NCBI GenBank assembly: GCA_025354825.1
Contig: JANXMC010000485.1
Location: 1-39,386, forward strand
Direction of reading: 5' to 3'
DNA: 39,386 nt
From: Myxococcales bacterium
GTDB lineage: Bacteria; Myxococcota_A; Polyangia; Polyangiales; Polyangiaceae
Both the position numbers and the translations under genes were made by a program. Each line of letters opens with the position of its first letter. The first letter of the stretch is position 1. Below are positions 16,116-24,475 of the stretch, in pieces. The notes under the pieces are model-generated. The model was not told the origin of the DNA. It saw nothing but the letters and a program-made list of their open reading frames with translations, and did no database searches.

Positions 16116-17529
16116 ATGACGCCGCTCGTCGCGCTGCTGCTCTACCCCGTATGGGCCGTCGCACTCACGGTGGGGCTCACCGCCGTGCGCCTCGGTCGCC
16201 GCATCGACCGCGGCCTCGTCGTCCTGTGCTTCTGCCTCGCGCTCTGGGTCCTGGGGCTCGTGCTTCTTCGCACGTCGGCCACCGAAGCCGTCGGCGAGCG
16301 GACCATGCCCCTCGGAATGTTCCTCTCGGGCGCCCTCGTCCACGCAGGCGCCGACATGGCCGGCCTCACCCAACGAGCGCGACGACCCGTCCACGTCGCC
16401 TACGTGTTCTCCCTAGGCGTCGCCGCGCTCGCGATTCTCTTCCCGCGCACCCTTTACGGCGCAGGCGCTCACGGGGCGGGGCCGCCTTTTTTGCCGCTCG
16501 CCATTGTCAGCGGCGTGGGCTCGCTCCTCTGCATCACGTGGCTCACGAAGCTCGCGCTCACGGCGACCGATCCCCTCGAACGCCGCCGACGCTTCGCCCT
16601 CGCCGCGAGCTGCGTCTTTGGCGCCCTCGGCGGTGGCGGCCTCATCGGGCTTCGCGTCTGGGGCATCGCCGACGTCGAGGTAGGCGCGCCGCTCTTGCTC
16701 GCCTCCGTGCTTCTCGCCGCCTACGCAGCGCTGTACGCCGAGCACGGTCGCGATCGCGACGTGGTGATTCAAGGGCTCGCGTACGCCTTCGTGACGGCCG
16801 GTCTCTCGATGGTCGGGCTCGTCGTGTTCTTCGCGATCTTGCCGTCGATCACACCGGGCGGCGGCGCGTCGCTTCCGTGGCTCGTCTTCGTCGTCTTCTT
16901 CGCGGCGTTGCCACTCGATCCGCTTCGCCTCGTCGTCGTCGAAGCCGTAGGCCGCGTTGTCTTTCGAAGGCCGATCGGCGTGCGCGATCTCGCCGTCGAA
17001 GTCGCGAAAAGCGAGACGCGCGCCGAGCACGCGGAGCGATCTCTACTGGCGCATTCGCGGCATCGAGATCGCGCTTCCCCGTCTGGCCGACCGTGCTGGC
17101 GACATCGAGCTTCTCGCGCAGCACTTCCTGAACCAAGCGCGTGCTCTCGTGCCACGCGCCGCCGCAGCGCGCCTCTCGCCCGAGGTGGTGCGACGCCTCG
17201 AGGCGTACGCCTGGCCGGGCAACCTTCGCGAGCTTCGCCACGAGATGCAGCGTGCCCTCGTGATGGCGGCGGGGCGCGCGGAGATCCTCGAGGACGATCT
17301 CTCGCCGGCGCTGCGGGGGCGTGGACGTGCCGCTTCGCCGACCGGTGGGGCGAGTGTTCTCGATGCCGCGTCCGACGCGCCGCTCGATGTGAAAATCGAG
17401 GCGTTGGAGCGTCGCGAGATCGAAGCGGCGCTCGCTGCGACAGCGGGAAATCGCAGCCACGCGGCGACGCGTCTCGGCCTCTCGCGCCAGGGGCTGCTCA
17501 ACAAAATCGCGCGCTACGGTCTCGCGTAG
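16116..17529 (+). pseudogene. Membrane-anchored sigma-54 activator with the ATPase core deleted and frameshifted
   Basis: The first ~305 residues form an N-terminal membrane sensor with about nine hydrophobic helices, ending in VVFRRPIGVRDLAVEVAKSETRAEHAE. Near 17030-17045 sense passes to another frame, beginning DLYWRIRGIEIALPRLADRAGDIELLAQHFL. That is the stretch that closes the AAA+ domain of NtrC-type activators. AYAWPGNLREL follows, and the protein ends in a Fis-type helix-turn-helix (GNRSHAATRLGLSRQGLLNKI). Everything normally between them is absent: the linker or GAF domain, Walker A, GAFTGA loop and Walker B, roughly 200-400 residues. The product cannot hydrolyse ATP or open sigma-54 promoters. 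A genuine internal deletion and an assembly misjoin are both possible. Confidence 0.8.
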
Positions 17530-17536
17530 AACACGG

Positions 17537-20083
17537 CTACAGCTCACCGCCCTCAATCACGGCGGGCTGCGTGGGCTCTTTCGGCTTCGGCGCGTCGTCC
17601 GGACAGCCGTCTTGATCGAGGTAGCCGTTGCGCGTCTCCGGCAGCGCCGGGCACTGGTCGACCTCGTCGGGCACGCCGTCGCCGTCACGATCGCCCGACG
17701 CGCTGACGCTCGCGCGCGCGCCGCCTTCCGCGACACGCGTGAGGCCGCTCGCCGAAAAGCTCAACGTCTCGCCCGCCGTCGTCACGAACGGAAGGCCGCG
17801 CGTCGCCGCGACGGTCTCGGCACTCGTCACGCGACCCGGCGTCGACGCGTACATCGACAGGAGCAGCACGTGCCGCGGCAAGGACGCGCGCCCGAGCGAC
17901 ACGGTGACCGTGTACTCGGCGGGCACGAGGTTGCAGACTTCGAGAGACGCATCCGGCGATGCGCGAACGTCGGCGGCGATGGGCAAAAGCGCGCCGCCCG
18001 GCGTCGTCGGCTTACGTGCGAAGGTGAGGTTCACGTCCCCCTTCGACTGCGCCGAGGCCGCGAAGGTGAAGCACCCTTTCGCGGTCTCTTCGCCGATAGT
18101 CACGCCGTAGGGGATCGTCTCCAGCGCCAGCACGTCGGCGCGCCGCTCTTGGAGATCGCCCAGCAGTTTCACATCACGGCCGTTCGTCGCTTGGCGCGCG
18201 ACCTCGGTCAGCCACGATCGCGTGCCCGGCGCGACGTCGCCCACGTCGCCCTTCGTCTGCGCCTGGGCCTGCCACTTCATCAACAGTTCTTCGAGGCGCA
18301 CCATGAAGAGCGACGCGACCTTCTTGTCGACGTCGTCGGCCGACGGTGGGCGCGCGGCCTTCGCCTCCATTTTGTGCGCGGGGTCGCTCGGCAGCTCGGC
18401 GTCGGTGACGTCGAACGTGAACGCCGAGCTGGTGTCGAGCTCGACGTTCGTACCGCGCCCTTCCGACGTGACCGTCACATGAAAGACGGCGTCGCCCCGG
18501 CGTCGCGCCACCCTGGTCGAGAGGTCGAAGGTCCGCTCGTCGTCGATGGCGACGGTCGCCGGCGTCGATGCGAGACGCGCCTCCGCGTCTTTCAAATGCG
18601 CTTGTGAGGTTTTCCGCGCGGCAATCGCCGACGTCGACCACGCGGCTTCACCCCCGCGCTCCGCCATCACCACTTCGAGATCCGCGCTTGCCACGGCCGC
18701 CTTCGCGTCGAACAGCGCGGCCTCGGCGTCCACGCGCTTCGGGTTCGCGACATCGAGCTTTCCGGCGACGTAGTGATGCGTCCAGACGTCCGTCGCCGTC
18801 TCCACCGGCGGCACCGTGTAGGCGAGCTCGACGTCGATGGCGTGGGTCGCCGGCATCGCTTTCGTGATGTCCGCCGCCCGAAAAAGACGCGCTCCCGACA
18901 GGAGCCGTCGGCGGAGCCGTTCGGGCTCGGGCTTCCCCAATTCGGCGGTGAGGGCCTTCGCGAAGCCCGGCGCTTGCGACCCCTTCGAGCGCACGACCAT
19001 GTTGACGGCGGGCGCATCGGCAGGCGCAATCAGCTTCCCCGCGCGCACGTACAGCGCATCGACGATCCGCTCCCGAACGAGGCGCACGCGCGGCGGCCCG
19101 AACGGCCCGGCCTCGTTGAGGGTGACGAGCTTCACGACGGGAACGCGGCACGCGTAGGTCGGCATCGCGCTCGGCCCCCACTTCGGGCACGTCGAAGGGT
19201 CGACGCCCGTCACCCGTGCGACGAGGGCGTCCGAGATCGCAGGCGGCGCGGTGCTCTCCGGCGACGGCCCCGACAGCCACGCGTAGAACGCGTTCACATC
19301 GGGCTCCTTCGCTTCCTTCGCGTCTTTCGCGTCCTTCGCCGCGGGCGGCGCAGCGAGCGGCGTTTGCGGCGCCTTCGCCTCGACGAAGCAGCGGTCGAAG
19401 ACCTGCCCCGGGACCGTGAGCGCGCCTTCGCCCGCGTCGTGCTCGAGCCTCACCGCGACGTACGTTTTGCCGCCCCCCGCGGCGACGAGCGTCCGCCCCT
19501 TCGTCAGGTACGGGTCGAAGCCAACGTCCGCCCGTCCGCCAAAAATGGGCGACACGTCGACGCATTCGGGGTTGCTCGTCGCAAGCTCGACACGGGTCGC
19601 CGAAAGCTTTGGCATCGCCGCCATTGCAGCTTCGGATCCGACGAGACACCCCCACTTCGCTTGCGACTCGGCAGCCGTGGGCGCGGGCGTATTGCGCAGC
19701 CACGTGCGCGCTCCGGTCTTCGCGTCGCGAACACGAAGCACGCCATAGACGACGTCTTTGAAGTTCAAACGCTCGGTGTGGGGCAGGCGCTCGTCGACGG
19801 CGAGCTCGCGCCGAAAGAGCTCGTTTCGCGCCACGGCGTGCCAGTCGCTCTCGCGGGTCGGCGCCTTCTCGAGCGTCGATGCTTGCAGATCGCACGCAGC
19901 GCTCAGCTCGTAGGCACCGACAAGCGACTTCGTCTCTTTGAGGCGACCGAGCACGGTGCCGCTCTCGAGCGGTATGTACTGGTCGCACGTCGCGCCGATC
20001 GAGGCGGCGGCGAAGACGAACGGCGAAAAACGGGAGAGACGCGAGAGGCGCGAGAGGCGAGAGGGACGGGAGCGCGCGGCCAT
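17537..20083 (-). CDS. Large exported protein with thrombospondin type 3 repeat at the C-terminus
   Basis: 848 residues from ATG 20083. The N-terminus is basic, with an SRLSRLSRLSRFS repeat, then a hydrophobic stretch (FVFAAASIGATC), giving a plausible export signal; a Cys at 33 sits in a poor lipobox. Most of the chain is unrecognised. A low-complexity KDAKDAKEAKE linker occurs around residues 240-250. The end carries a Ca2+-binding thrombospondin type 3 motif, DRDGDGVPDEVDQCPALPETRNGYLDQDGCPDD, of the kind found next to OmpA domains, but no OmpA domain follows. Location is probably periplasm or outer surface. The function is unknown. Its end converges on the sigma-54 activator remnant with a 7-base gap. 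Confidence 0.75.
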   Translation of the reverse strand: MAARSRPSRLSRLSRLSRFSPFVFAAASIGATCDQYIPLESGTVLGRLKETKSLVGAYELSAACDLQASTLEKAPTRESDWHAVARNELFRRELAVDERLPHTERLNFKDVVYGVLRVRDAKTGARTWLRNTPAPTAAESQAKWGCLVGSEAAMAAMPKLSATRVELATSNPECVDVSPIFGGRADVGFDPYLTKGRTLVAAGGGKTYVAVRLEHDAGEGALTVPGQVFDRCFVEAKAPQTPLAAPPAAKDAKDAKEAKEPDVNAFYAWLSGPSPESTAPPAISDALVARVTGVDPSTCPKWGPSAMPTYACRVPVVKLVTLNEAGPFGPPRVRLVRERIVDALYVRAGKLIAPADAPAVNMVVRSKGSQAPGFAKALTAELGKPEPERLRRRLLSGARLFRAADITKAMPATHAIDVELAYTVPPVETATDVWTHHYVAGKLDVANPKRVDAEAALFDAKAAVASADLEVVMAERGGEAAWSTSAIAARKTSQAHLKDAEARLASTPATVAIDDERTFDLSTRVARRRGDAVFHVTVTSEGRGTNVELDTSSAFTFDVTDAELPSDPAHKMEAKAARPPSADDVDKKVASLFMVRLEELLMKWQAQAQTKGDVGDVAPGTRSWLTEVARQATNGRDVKLLGDLQERRADVLALETIPYGVTIGEETAKGCFTFAASAQSKGDVNLTFARKPTTPGGALLPIAADVRASPDASLEVCNLVPAEYTVTVSLGRASLPRHVLLLSMYASTPGRVTSAETVAATRGLPFVTTAGETLSFSASGLTRVAEGGARASVSASGDRDGDGVPDEVDQCPALPETRNGYLDQDGCPDDAPKPKEPTQPAVIEGGEL

Positions 20084-20164
20084 GAGGGTGCCGCCCAATC
20101 TATCGGAGCGCGAACGCCGGCCCGCACTTTCGGGAGCGCGCGTGCGTGGACTACGCTCGCTCAT

Positions 20165-20827
20165 GTGGGCGTACGCCGTACCGTCGCAGAGTCTTCGGCG
20201 TCCGACATCGCCACGCGCGGGACGCGCCTCACGCGCGTGAGGCTTCTGGTCGATCGCGACCACTACGACACGCTGGTGCTGGGCGCGGTCTCGAGGGCGC
20301 GCGTCTCGCTGTGGATCGGCACGGCGAACCTCAAAGAGGTGATGCTCGAAGCGCCCATCGGCAGCACGGCGCGCGCCCGCGGCCGCTACGTGTCGATCGT
20401 CGAGCGCTTCGTCGAGCTCACCCGCGCCGGAGTCGAGGTGCGGATCCTCCACGCAACCCCGCCGTCGCGCGCGTTTCGCGCGGCCCTCGCCGCTCGCCAA
20501 TCGACGAAGACGCTGTCTACGCCGCGCTTCGAGATGCGCCAATGCCCGCGCGTGCATCTCAAGATGATCGCGGTCGACGGCGGCCTCCTTTACCTCGGCA
20601 GCGCGAACTTCACCGGCGCGGGCATCGGCGCAAAAGGGGTCGGCCGGCGCAACTTCGAAATGGGCATCGTGACGGACGACGACGTGATGCTCGACGCCAC
20701 GCAGGCCCGCTATGAGCGCATCTGGTCCGGAAAAGAATGTGCAGGGTGCAAGCTTCGGGCGGTCTGCCCCGCACCCATCGATGGACTCGCCGCCTTACGC
20801 CCGAAGGCGCTAAAGACGAAGCGATGA
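20165..20827 (+). CDS. Phospholipase D-like protein with C-terminal cysteine cluster
   Basis: The ~220-residue product has one HKD motif, VHLKMIAVDGGLLYLGSANF, matching HxKxxxxD...GSxN of the PLD superfamily. VSLWIGTANLKEVML upstream corresponds to the usual strand before the first half of the fold. A single HKD motif suggests action as a dimer, as in Nuc-type nucleases. The C-terminus ends in GKECAGCKLRAVCPAP, with Cys spaced CxxCx5C, possibly a metal site. The start is uncertain: GTG at 20165 or GTG at 20237; I chose the first. The stop overlaps the ATG of the following lipoprotein (ATGA), so the two are translationally coupled. No signal peptide is evident. Nuclease or phospholipase activity is undecided. 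Confidence 0.78.
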   Translation: MGVRRTVAESSASDIATRGTRLTRVRLLVDRDHYDTLVLGAVSRARVSLWIGTANLKEVMLEAPIGSTARARGRYVSIVERFVELTRAGVEVRILHATPPSRAFRAALAARQSTKTLSTPRFEMRQCPRVHLKMIAVDGGLLYLGSANFTGAGIGAKGVGRRNFEMGIVTDDDVMLDATQARYERIWSGKECAGCKLRAVCPAPIDGLAALRPKALKTKR

Positions 20828-22287
20828 GACTGAGGTTCAGCCCGCGACGTGGCTCCGCTGCCGTCGCTTATGCGCTTTTCGTACCTGCGGCCGTCGCAGC
20901 GCTCGTTTTCGCAAGCGGTTGCTCGAGCAGCAACACCGACGACGCCGAGCCGCAAAAGCCAGTGGTGCCGCGCGACGACGCCGGCTGCGAAATCCACACG
21001 CGCGTCGCGACCGACGGGGGCGACGTGCGCCTCGACTTCTCCGACGGCTTCGACCGCGTCGAAAACGCGCTGATCGTGCTGAAAACGCCAGGCGCGGCCC
21101 CGCAAGCTCCGTGGAGCGACCGCACGAACGCAGAAGGGTCGGTGCAGTTCAAGGCCAAGGAACACGGAGGCGACGTCGTCCCCGCCCACTTCGACGTTCT
21201 CGCCTACGCGCCCGAGCGCGACGCCCGCACGGTGTTCGCCTTCGTCGCCATCGGCCAGCGCTTCCAAGGGCTCACGCTCAATCTCCCGCGCCGTAAGCGC
21301 CTCTGGGCGGCCGACGTCCGCACAACGGTGACCGGCGCGCCCGCCACGGTCGACACCGAAAGCTTCGTCGACTTCCTCGGCTCCGACGGGCAGCACGACA
21401 TCCGCGCCGATGCCGCCACGTCGGGCGACCCGGGGGCATCGCACGTCGCATGGGCCGGTGCCTATTCGGGCACCGCCGACTTCACGCGCCTCTTCGTTTC
21501 GCGCGCCACCGACGGGACGATCTCGGGCGCTTCCGGCTACGCGACCGCGCGCGTCTTTTTGCGCGGGGACGATTCGCCGGGCGTCTCGATGCCGTTCGTC
21601 GCCTTCGCCCCCGGCTACACGGGCGGCGCCGTTCCGCTGGCATACAAGCTCCCCATCGCCGGCGGCTTCGCCCCCGCAGCTGCCGACGTTTACCTGCAGA
21701 TGGGCGACTTGAGCAACGCGCCCCTCATCGAGCACCGCACGGCGTTTCACGCCGAGGGCGACTCGGTGCTCGTACCCAACGGGCCCAACACGTCGCTCCT
21801 GATCCTCGCCACCGCGACGAACGGCGAAGCGTCGTCGACCGACATCTACTTCCCCCTTCGTGTCCCCACGCTCGGCCTCGACGCCGGCACGCCGGGCCCC
21901 GCGACGTTTCAGTTTCCGTCGCCCCCGGTCCTCGGCCCGCTCACGGGCGACGAGCTCACGCCGGGCACCCAGGTGAGCTTCGCGATCCCCACGAACGAGA
22001 CGGATACGTCGGCTTGCATGGACGGCGTTGGCGTCTACGAGGTCACCTTCACGCCGACGGACACGACGTCGCCGCGCGTGGTCGTCGTCACGGATCAAAC
22101 GACGGCGACCCTCCCGGACGTGACGCCGTTCGGCCTCGCGATCGCGCCAGGTGCGGTCTACCGCGTGCAGGTCGTGCGGTTTCCATTTTTCCACGTCATC
22201 GACGACCTCGGCTACGTCTTCGACCGCACGCGAACGCGCTTTTCCGTCAGCGCGCCGCGCACGCTCCGCACGCTCCGCACGCCGTAG
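20824..22287 (+). CDS. Lipoprotein of unknown function
   Basis: The 487-residue protein starts MRLRFSPRRG, with a hydrophobic segment ending in the lipobox FASGC (Cys33) and a Ser/Asp-rich tether, so it is an anchored lipoprotein. The remainder looks like beta-sandwich modules of an extracellular protein (DVRLDFSDGFDRVENALIVL; GVYEVTFTPTDTTSPRVVVV). I recognise no family or catalytic motif. The C-terminus has a short TLRTLRT repeat. Its ATG overlaps the TGA of the PLD-like gene, so the two are co-translated although one is probably cytoplasmic and the other exported. It ends 9 bases before the convergent dinB. Confidence 0.78.
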   Translation: MRLRFSPRRGSAAVAYALFVPAAVAALVFASGCSSSNTDDAEPQKPVVPRDDAGCEIHTRVATDGGDVRLDFSDGFDRVENALIVLKTPGAAPQAPWSDRTNAEGSVQFKAKEHGGDVVPAHFDVLAYAPERDARTVFAFVAIGQRFQGLTLNLPRRKRLWAADVRTTVTGAPATVDTESFVDFLGSDGQHDIRADAATSGDPGASHVAWAGAYSGTADFTRLFVSRATDGTISGASGYATARVFLRGDDSPGVSMPFVAFAPGYTGGAVPLAYKLPIAGGFAPAAADVYLQMGDLSNAPLIEHRTAFHAEGDSVLVPNGPNTSLLILATATNGEASSTDIYFPLRVPTLGLDAGTPGPATFQFPSPPVLGPLTGDELTPGTQVSFAIPTNETDTSACMDGVGVYEVTFTPTDTTSPRVVVVTDQTTATLPDVTPFGLAIAPGAVYRVQVVRFPFFHVIDDLGYVFDRTRTRFSVSAPRTLRTLRTP

Positions 22288-22296
22288 CCGGCCCGA

Positions 22297-23463
22297 TTAC
22301 CGCGCGCGGTCTCGCCCCAAAAGCGTCGCGCGCGTGATCCCGGTGCCGCCGAACTTGTCGGCCACGTTCGCCACGAGCGACTCGAGCTTCCGCCGCTTTT
22401 CGGCCGCCACGTCTGGGAAAAGCGTGCGGGGCGGCGGCCCTTCGAAGAGCTCGGCCACGGACACGCCCGTGAGGCGAACGCGCGCGTGATCGAGGTCGAA
22501 TTTCTCCAAAAGCTCGCGCGCCGCTTCGTAGATCGACCCGGTGTCGGCGACGGCCTCGGGGAGCGTCACGCGGCGCGAACGGAGCGTGAAGTCCGCGTAC
22601 TTCACCTTCACGACGACGGTGCGCGCCGAGTACCCCTCGCGCACCATCCGCTGCGCGACGCGCCCGGCGTGCTGCAACAGCGTCTGCTCGATCGCCTCGC
22701 GCGTGGTGAGATCCTCCTCGTAGGTCTCCTCCGCGCCAATCGACTTCGAGAGCGTGTCGGGGTCGACGCTGCGGTCGTCGATGCCGCGCGCGAGAAGCTG
22801 AATGTGCTCGCCCCACGTGCCTAGAACACGTTCTAAGTCGAAGCGCCTTGCCTTCGCGAGGTCGCCGAGCGTCGCGTAGCCGAGCTCGCGCAGCTTGGGC
22901 GCCGTCTTCGGCCCCACGCCCCACATCCGTTCGATCGCCAGCGGCGCGAGGAACGCTTCGACGTCGGCCTCGGGCACCACGACGAGCGCGTCCGGTTTTT
23001 TCAAATCGCTCGCGACCTTCGCGACGAACTTGCACGGCGCCACGCCGGCCGACGCATTCAGCCCGAGCTCGTCGCGGATCGCCTTTTTAATCGCGCGCGC
23101 GATGGTCTCGCCGTCGCCGAAGAGCGAGCGGCTCTCGGTGACGTCGACGAACGCTTCGTCGAGCGACAGCCCCTGCACCAGCGGCGAGTAGCGGTGAAAA
23201 ATCTGAAAGACCGAACCGCTCACCTCCGCGTACCGGCCGTGCCGCGGTGGGACGACGACCGCGTCCGGGCAGCGGCGCAGCGCTTCGCCCATAGGCATCG
23301 CGGAGCGCGCGCCCGACGGCCGAGCTTCATACGAAGCCGCGCAGACGACGCCTCGGCGCGACGGCCCGCCGACCAAAACGGGGCGACCACGTAGGCTCGG
23401 GTCGTCGCGCTGCTCGACGGATGCAAAGAACGCATCCATGTCGACGTGTAGGATCTGACGCAC
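22297..23463 (-). CDS. dinB: DNA polymerase IV (Y-family)
   Basis: DinB is an error-prone translesion polymerase. The 388-residue protein shows the Y-family catalytic site: HVDMDAFFASVEQ with Asp8 and the steric-gate Phe pair, AASYEARPSGARSAMP, and SLDEAF with the catalytic pair Asp102/Glu103. The helix-hairpin-helix thumb region reads MWGVGPKTAPKLRELGYATLGDLA, and a little-finger domain follows (TLLQHAGRVAQRMVREGYSARTVVVKVKYADF). The GTG start at 23463 is supported by GAGG eight bases upstream and by homologous N-termini beginning RxILHVDMD. No C-terminal beta-clamp motif is obvious to me. It is divergent from the ArsA-like pair over 70 bases; I see no convincing LexA box there. Confidence 0.95.
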   Translation of the reverse strand: MRQILHVDMDAFFASVEQRDDPSLRGRPVLVGGPSRRGVVCAASYEARPSGARSAMPMGEALRRCPDAVVVPPRHGRYAEVSGSVFQIFHRYSPLVQGLSLDEAFVDVTESRSLFGDGETIARAIKKAIRDELGLNASAGVAPCKFVAKVASDLKKPDALVVVPEADVEAFLAPLAIERMWGVGPKTAPKLRELGYATLGDLAKARRFDLERVLGTWGEHIQLLARGIDDRSVDPDTLSKSIGAEETYEEDLTTREAIEQTLLQHAGRVAQRMVREGYSARTVVVKVKYADFTLRSRRVTLPEAVADTGSIYEAARELLEKFDLDHARVRLTGVSVAELFEGPPPRTLFPDVAAEKRRKLESLVANVADKFGGTGITRATLLGRDRAR

Positions 23464-23533
23464 GGACGCCTCGCGGAGACGATACGATAGAACGCGTCCG
23501 GGGCACGTGCTCACATCCCAGTAAAAGGACCTT

Positions 23534-24475
23534 GTGGAACACATTCTCTCGAAGCGCGTGCTGCTCATCAGTGGAAAAGGCGGCGTCGGCCGCACGACCC
23601 TCTCGGCGGCGATCGCCGTCGCAGGCGCCGCCGCGGGAAAGCGCGTGCTGCTGACCGAAATCGGCGTCCCCGGGGGCGACTACTCGCCGCTCGCGCGTCT
23701 CTTCGGGCGTGACTGCTTCGCCGGCGCGCCCGAGACTCTGAAAACAGCCGCCGTTCCGGCCGGCTCCCCCGGCCTGCTGCGGGGGTCGCTCCTCTGGTCG
23801 CGCGCTGGCCACGAGCAGTTCCTCCGTACGGTCATCCCGGTGAGCGCCCTCGTCCGTGCGGCGATGGGGTCGAAAGCGCTCTCGCGCCTGCTCGACGCAG
23901 CACCGTCGTTCAACGAGATGGGCGTCTTCTACCACCTGCTCTCGTACCTCCGCGAAACCCGAAAAGACGGCTCGCCGGAGCACGATCTCGTCATCATCGA
24001 CATGCCCGCCACGGGCCACGCTCTGGCGCTCGCGAGCCTGCCCGAGATTCTTCTCCGCCTCATGCCGGTGGGCCCCATCGCCGAGGCGCTGCGCGCAGGT
24101 CAGGGGTACTTGAACGACCCGAAACGCGCGGCGGCCTACGTGGTCACGCTCCCCGAGACGCTGCCCGTCACCGAGTCGATCGAGCTCGTCGAAGGTCTGC
24201 GGAGCGTCCACGTCCCGGTCGGCGGCGTCATCGTCAACAAGTGGGTCGACGACGAGTTCTCCGCCGAAGAGCGCGCGGCATTGGCGCCGCTTTTGGCGTC
24301 CCGCGAGTTCTACGGAACGCTCCGCTTCGGCGCCGTCGAGAAGGCGCGCGCCGAGGTGGAGCGGCTCGCCAAGTTGAGTGGTGCGCGCATCTTGAAGGTC
24401 AGCGAAGTCCCCGCCCAGGGCGACACGCTCCTCACGGCCGTCGCTTCGGCGCTGCAGATTCGGAGCGCGGCATGA
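23534..24475 (+). CDS. ArsA/Get3-family ATPase, first subunit, P-loop Lys replaced by Arg
   Basis: A 313-residue member of the ArsA/Get3 branch of deviant-Walker-A ATPases. The P-loop reads SGKGGVGRTT (residues 13-22): the signature lysine (Lys15) is present, but the usually invariant P-loop lysine is Arg20. Switch II corresponds to DMPATGHALALASLP. The GTG start has AAGGA five bases upstream. The stop overlaps the ATG of the second subunit (ATGA), so they are translated together and probably form a heterodimer. A similar adjacent pair is known in Mycobacterium (Rv3679/Rv3680, called BagA/BagB). Arsenite transport is unlikely because no ArsB and no Cys triad are seen. A chaperone-like or targeting role is inference. 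Confidence 0.87.
   Translation: MEHILSKRVLLISGKGGVGRTTLSAAIAVAGAAAGKRVLLTEIGVPGGDYSPLARLFGRDCFAGAPETLKTAAVPAGSPGLLRGSLLWSRAGHEQFLRTVIPVSALVRAAMGSKALSRLLDAAPSFNEMGVFYHLLSYLRETRKDGSPEHDLVIIDMPATGHALALASLPEILLRLMPVGPIAEALRAGQGYLNDPKRAAAYVVTLPETLPVTESIELVEGLRSVHVPVGGVIVNKWVDDEFSAEERAALAPLLASREFYGTLRFGAVEKARAEVERLAKLSGARILKVSEVPAQGDTLLTAVASALQIRSAA

Noticed and set aside
20030-20068. GAGAGGCG-type short repeats as a regulatory minisatellite
   Set aside because: They fall inside the N-terminal coding region of the exported protein, where they encode the SRLSRLS signal-sequence stretch.
18773-20164. Upstream extension of the PLD-like frame
   Set aside because: The extra ~460 codons are antisense to the exported protein at 17537-20083 and lack domains; the PLD fold starts after the GTG at 20165.
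23464-23498. GGACGC / GCGTCC inverted repeat between dinB and the ArsA pair as a LexA box
   Set aside because: The spacing of 23 bases and the sequence do not match SOS boxes I know, and in GC-rich DNA a 6-bp pair is expected by chance.
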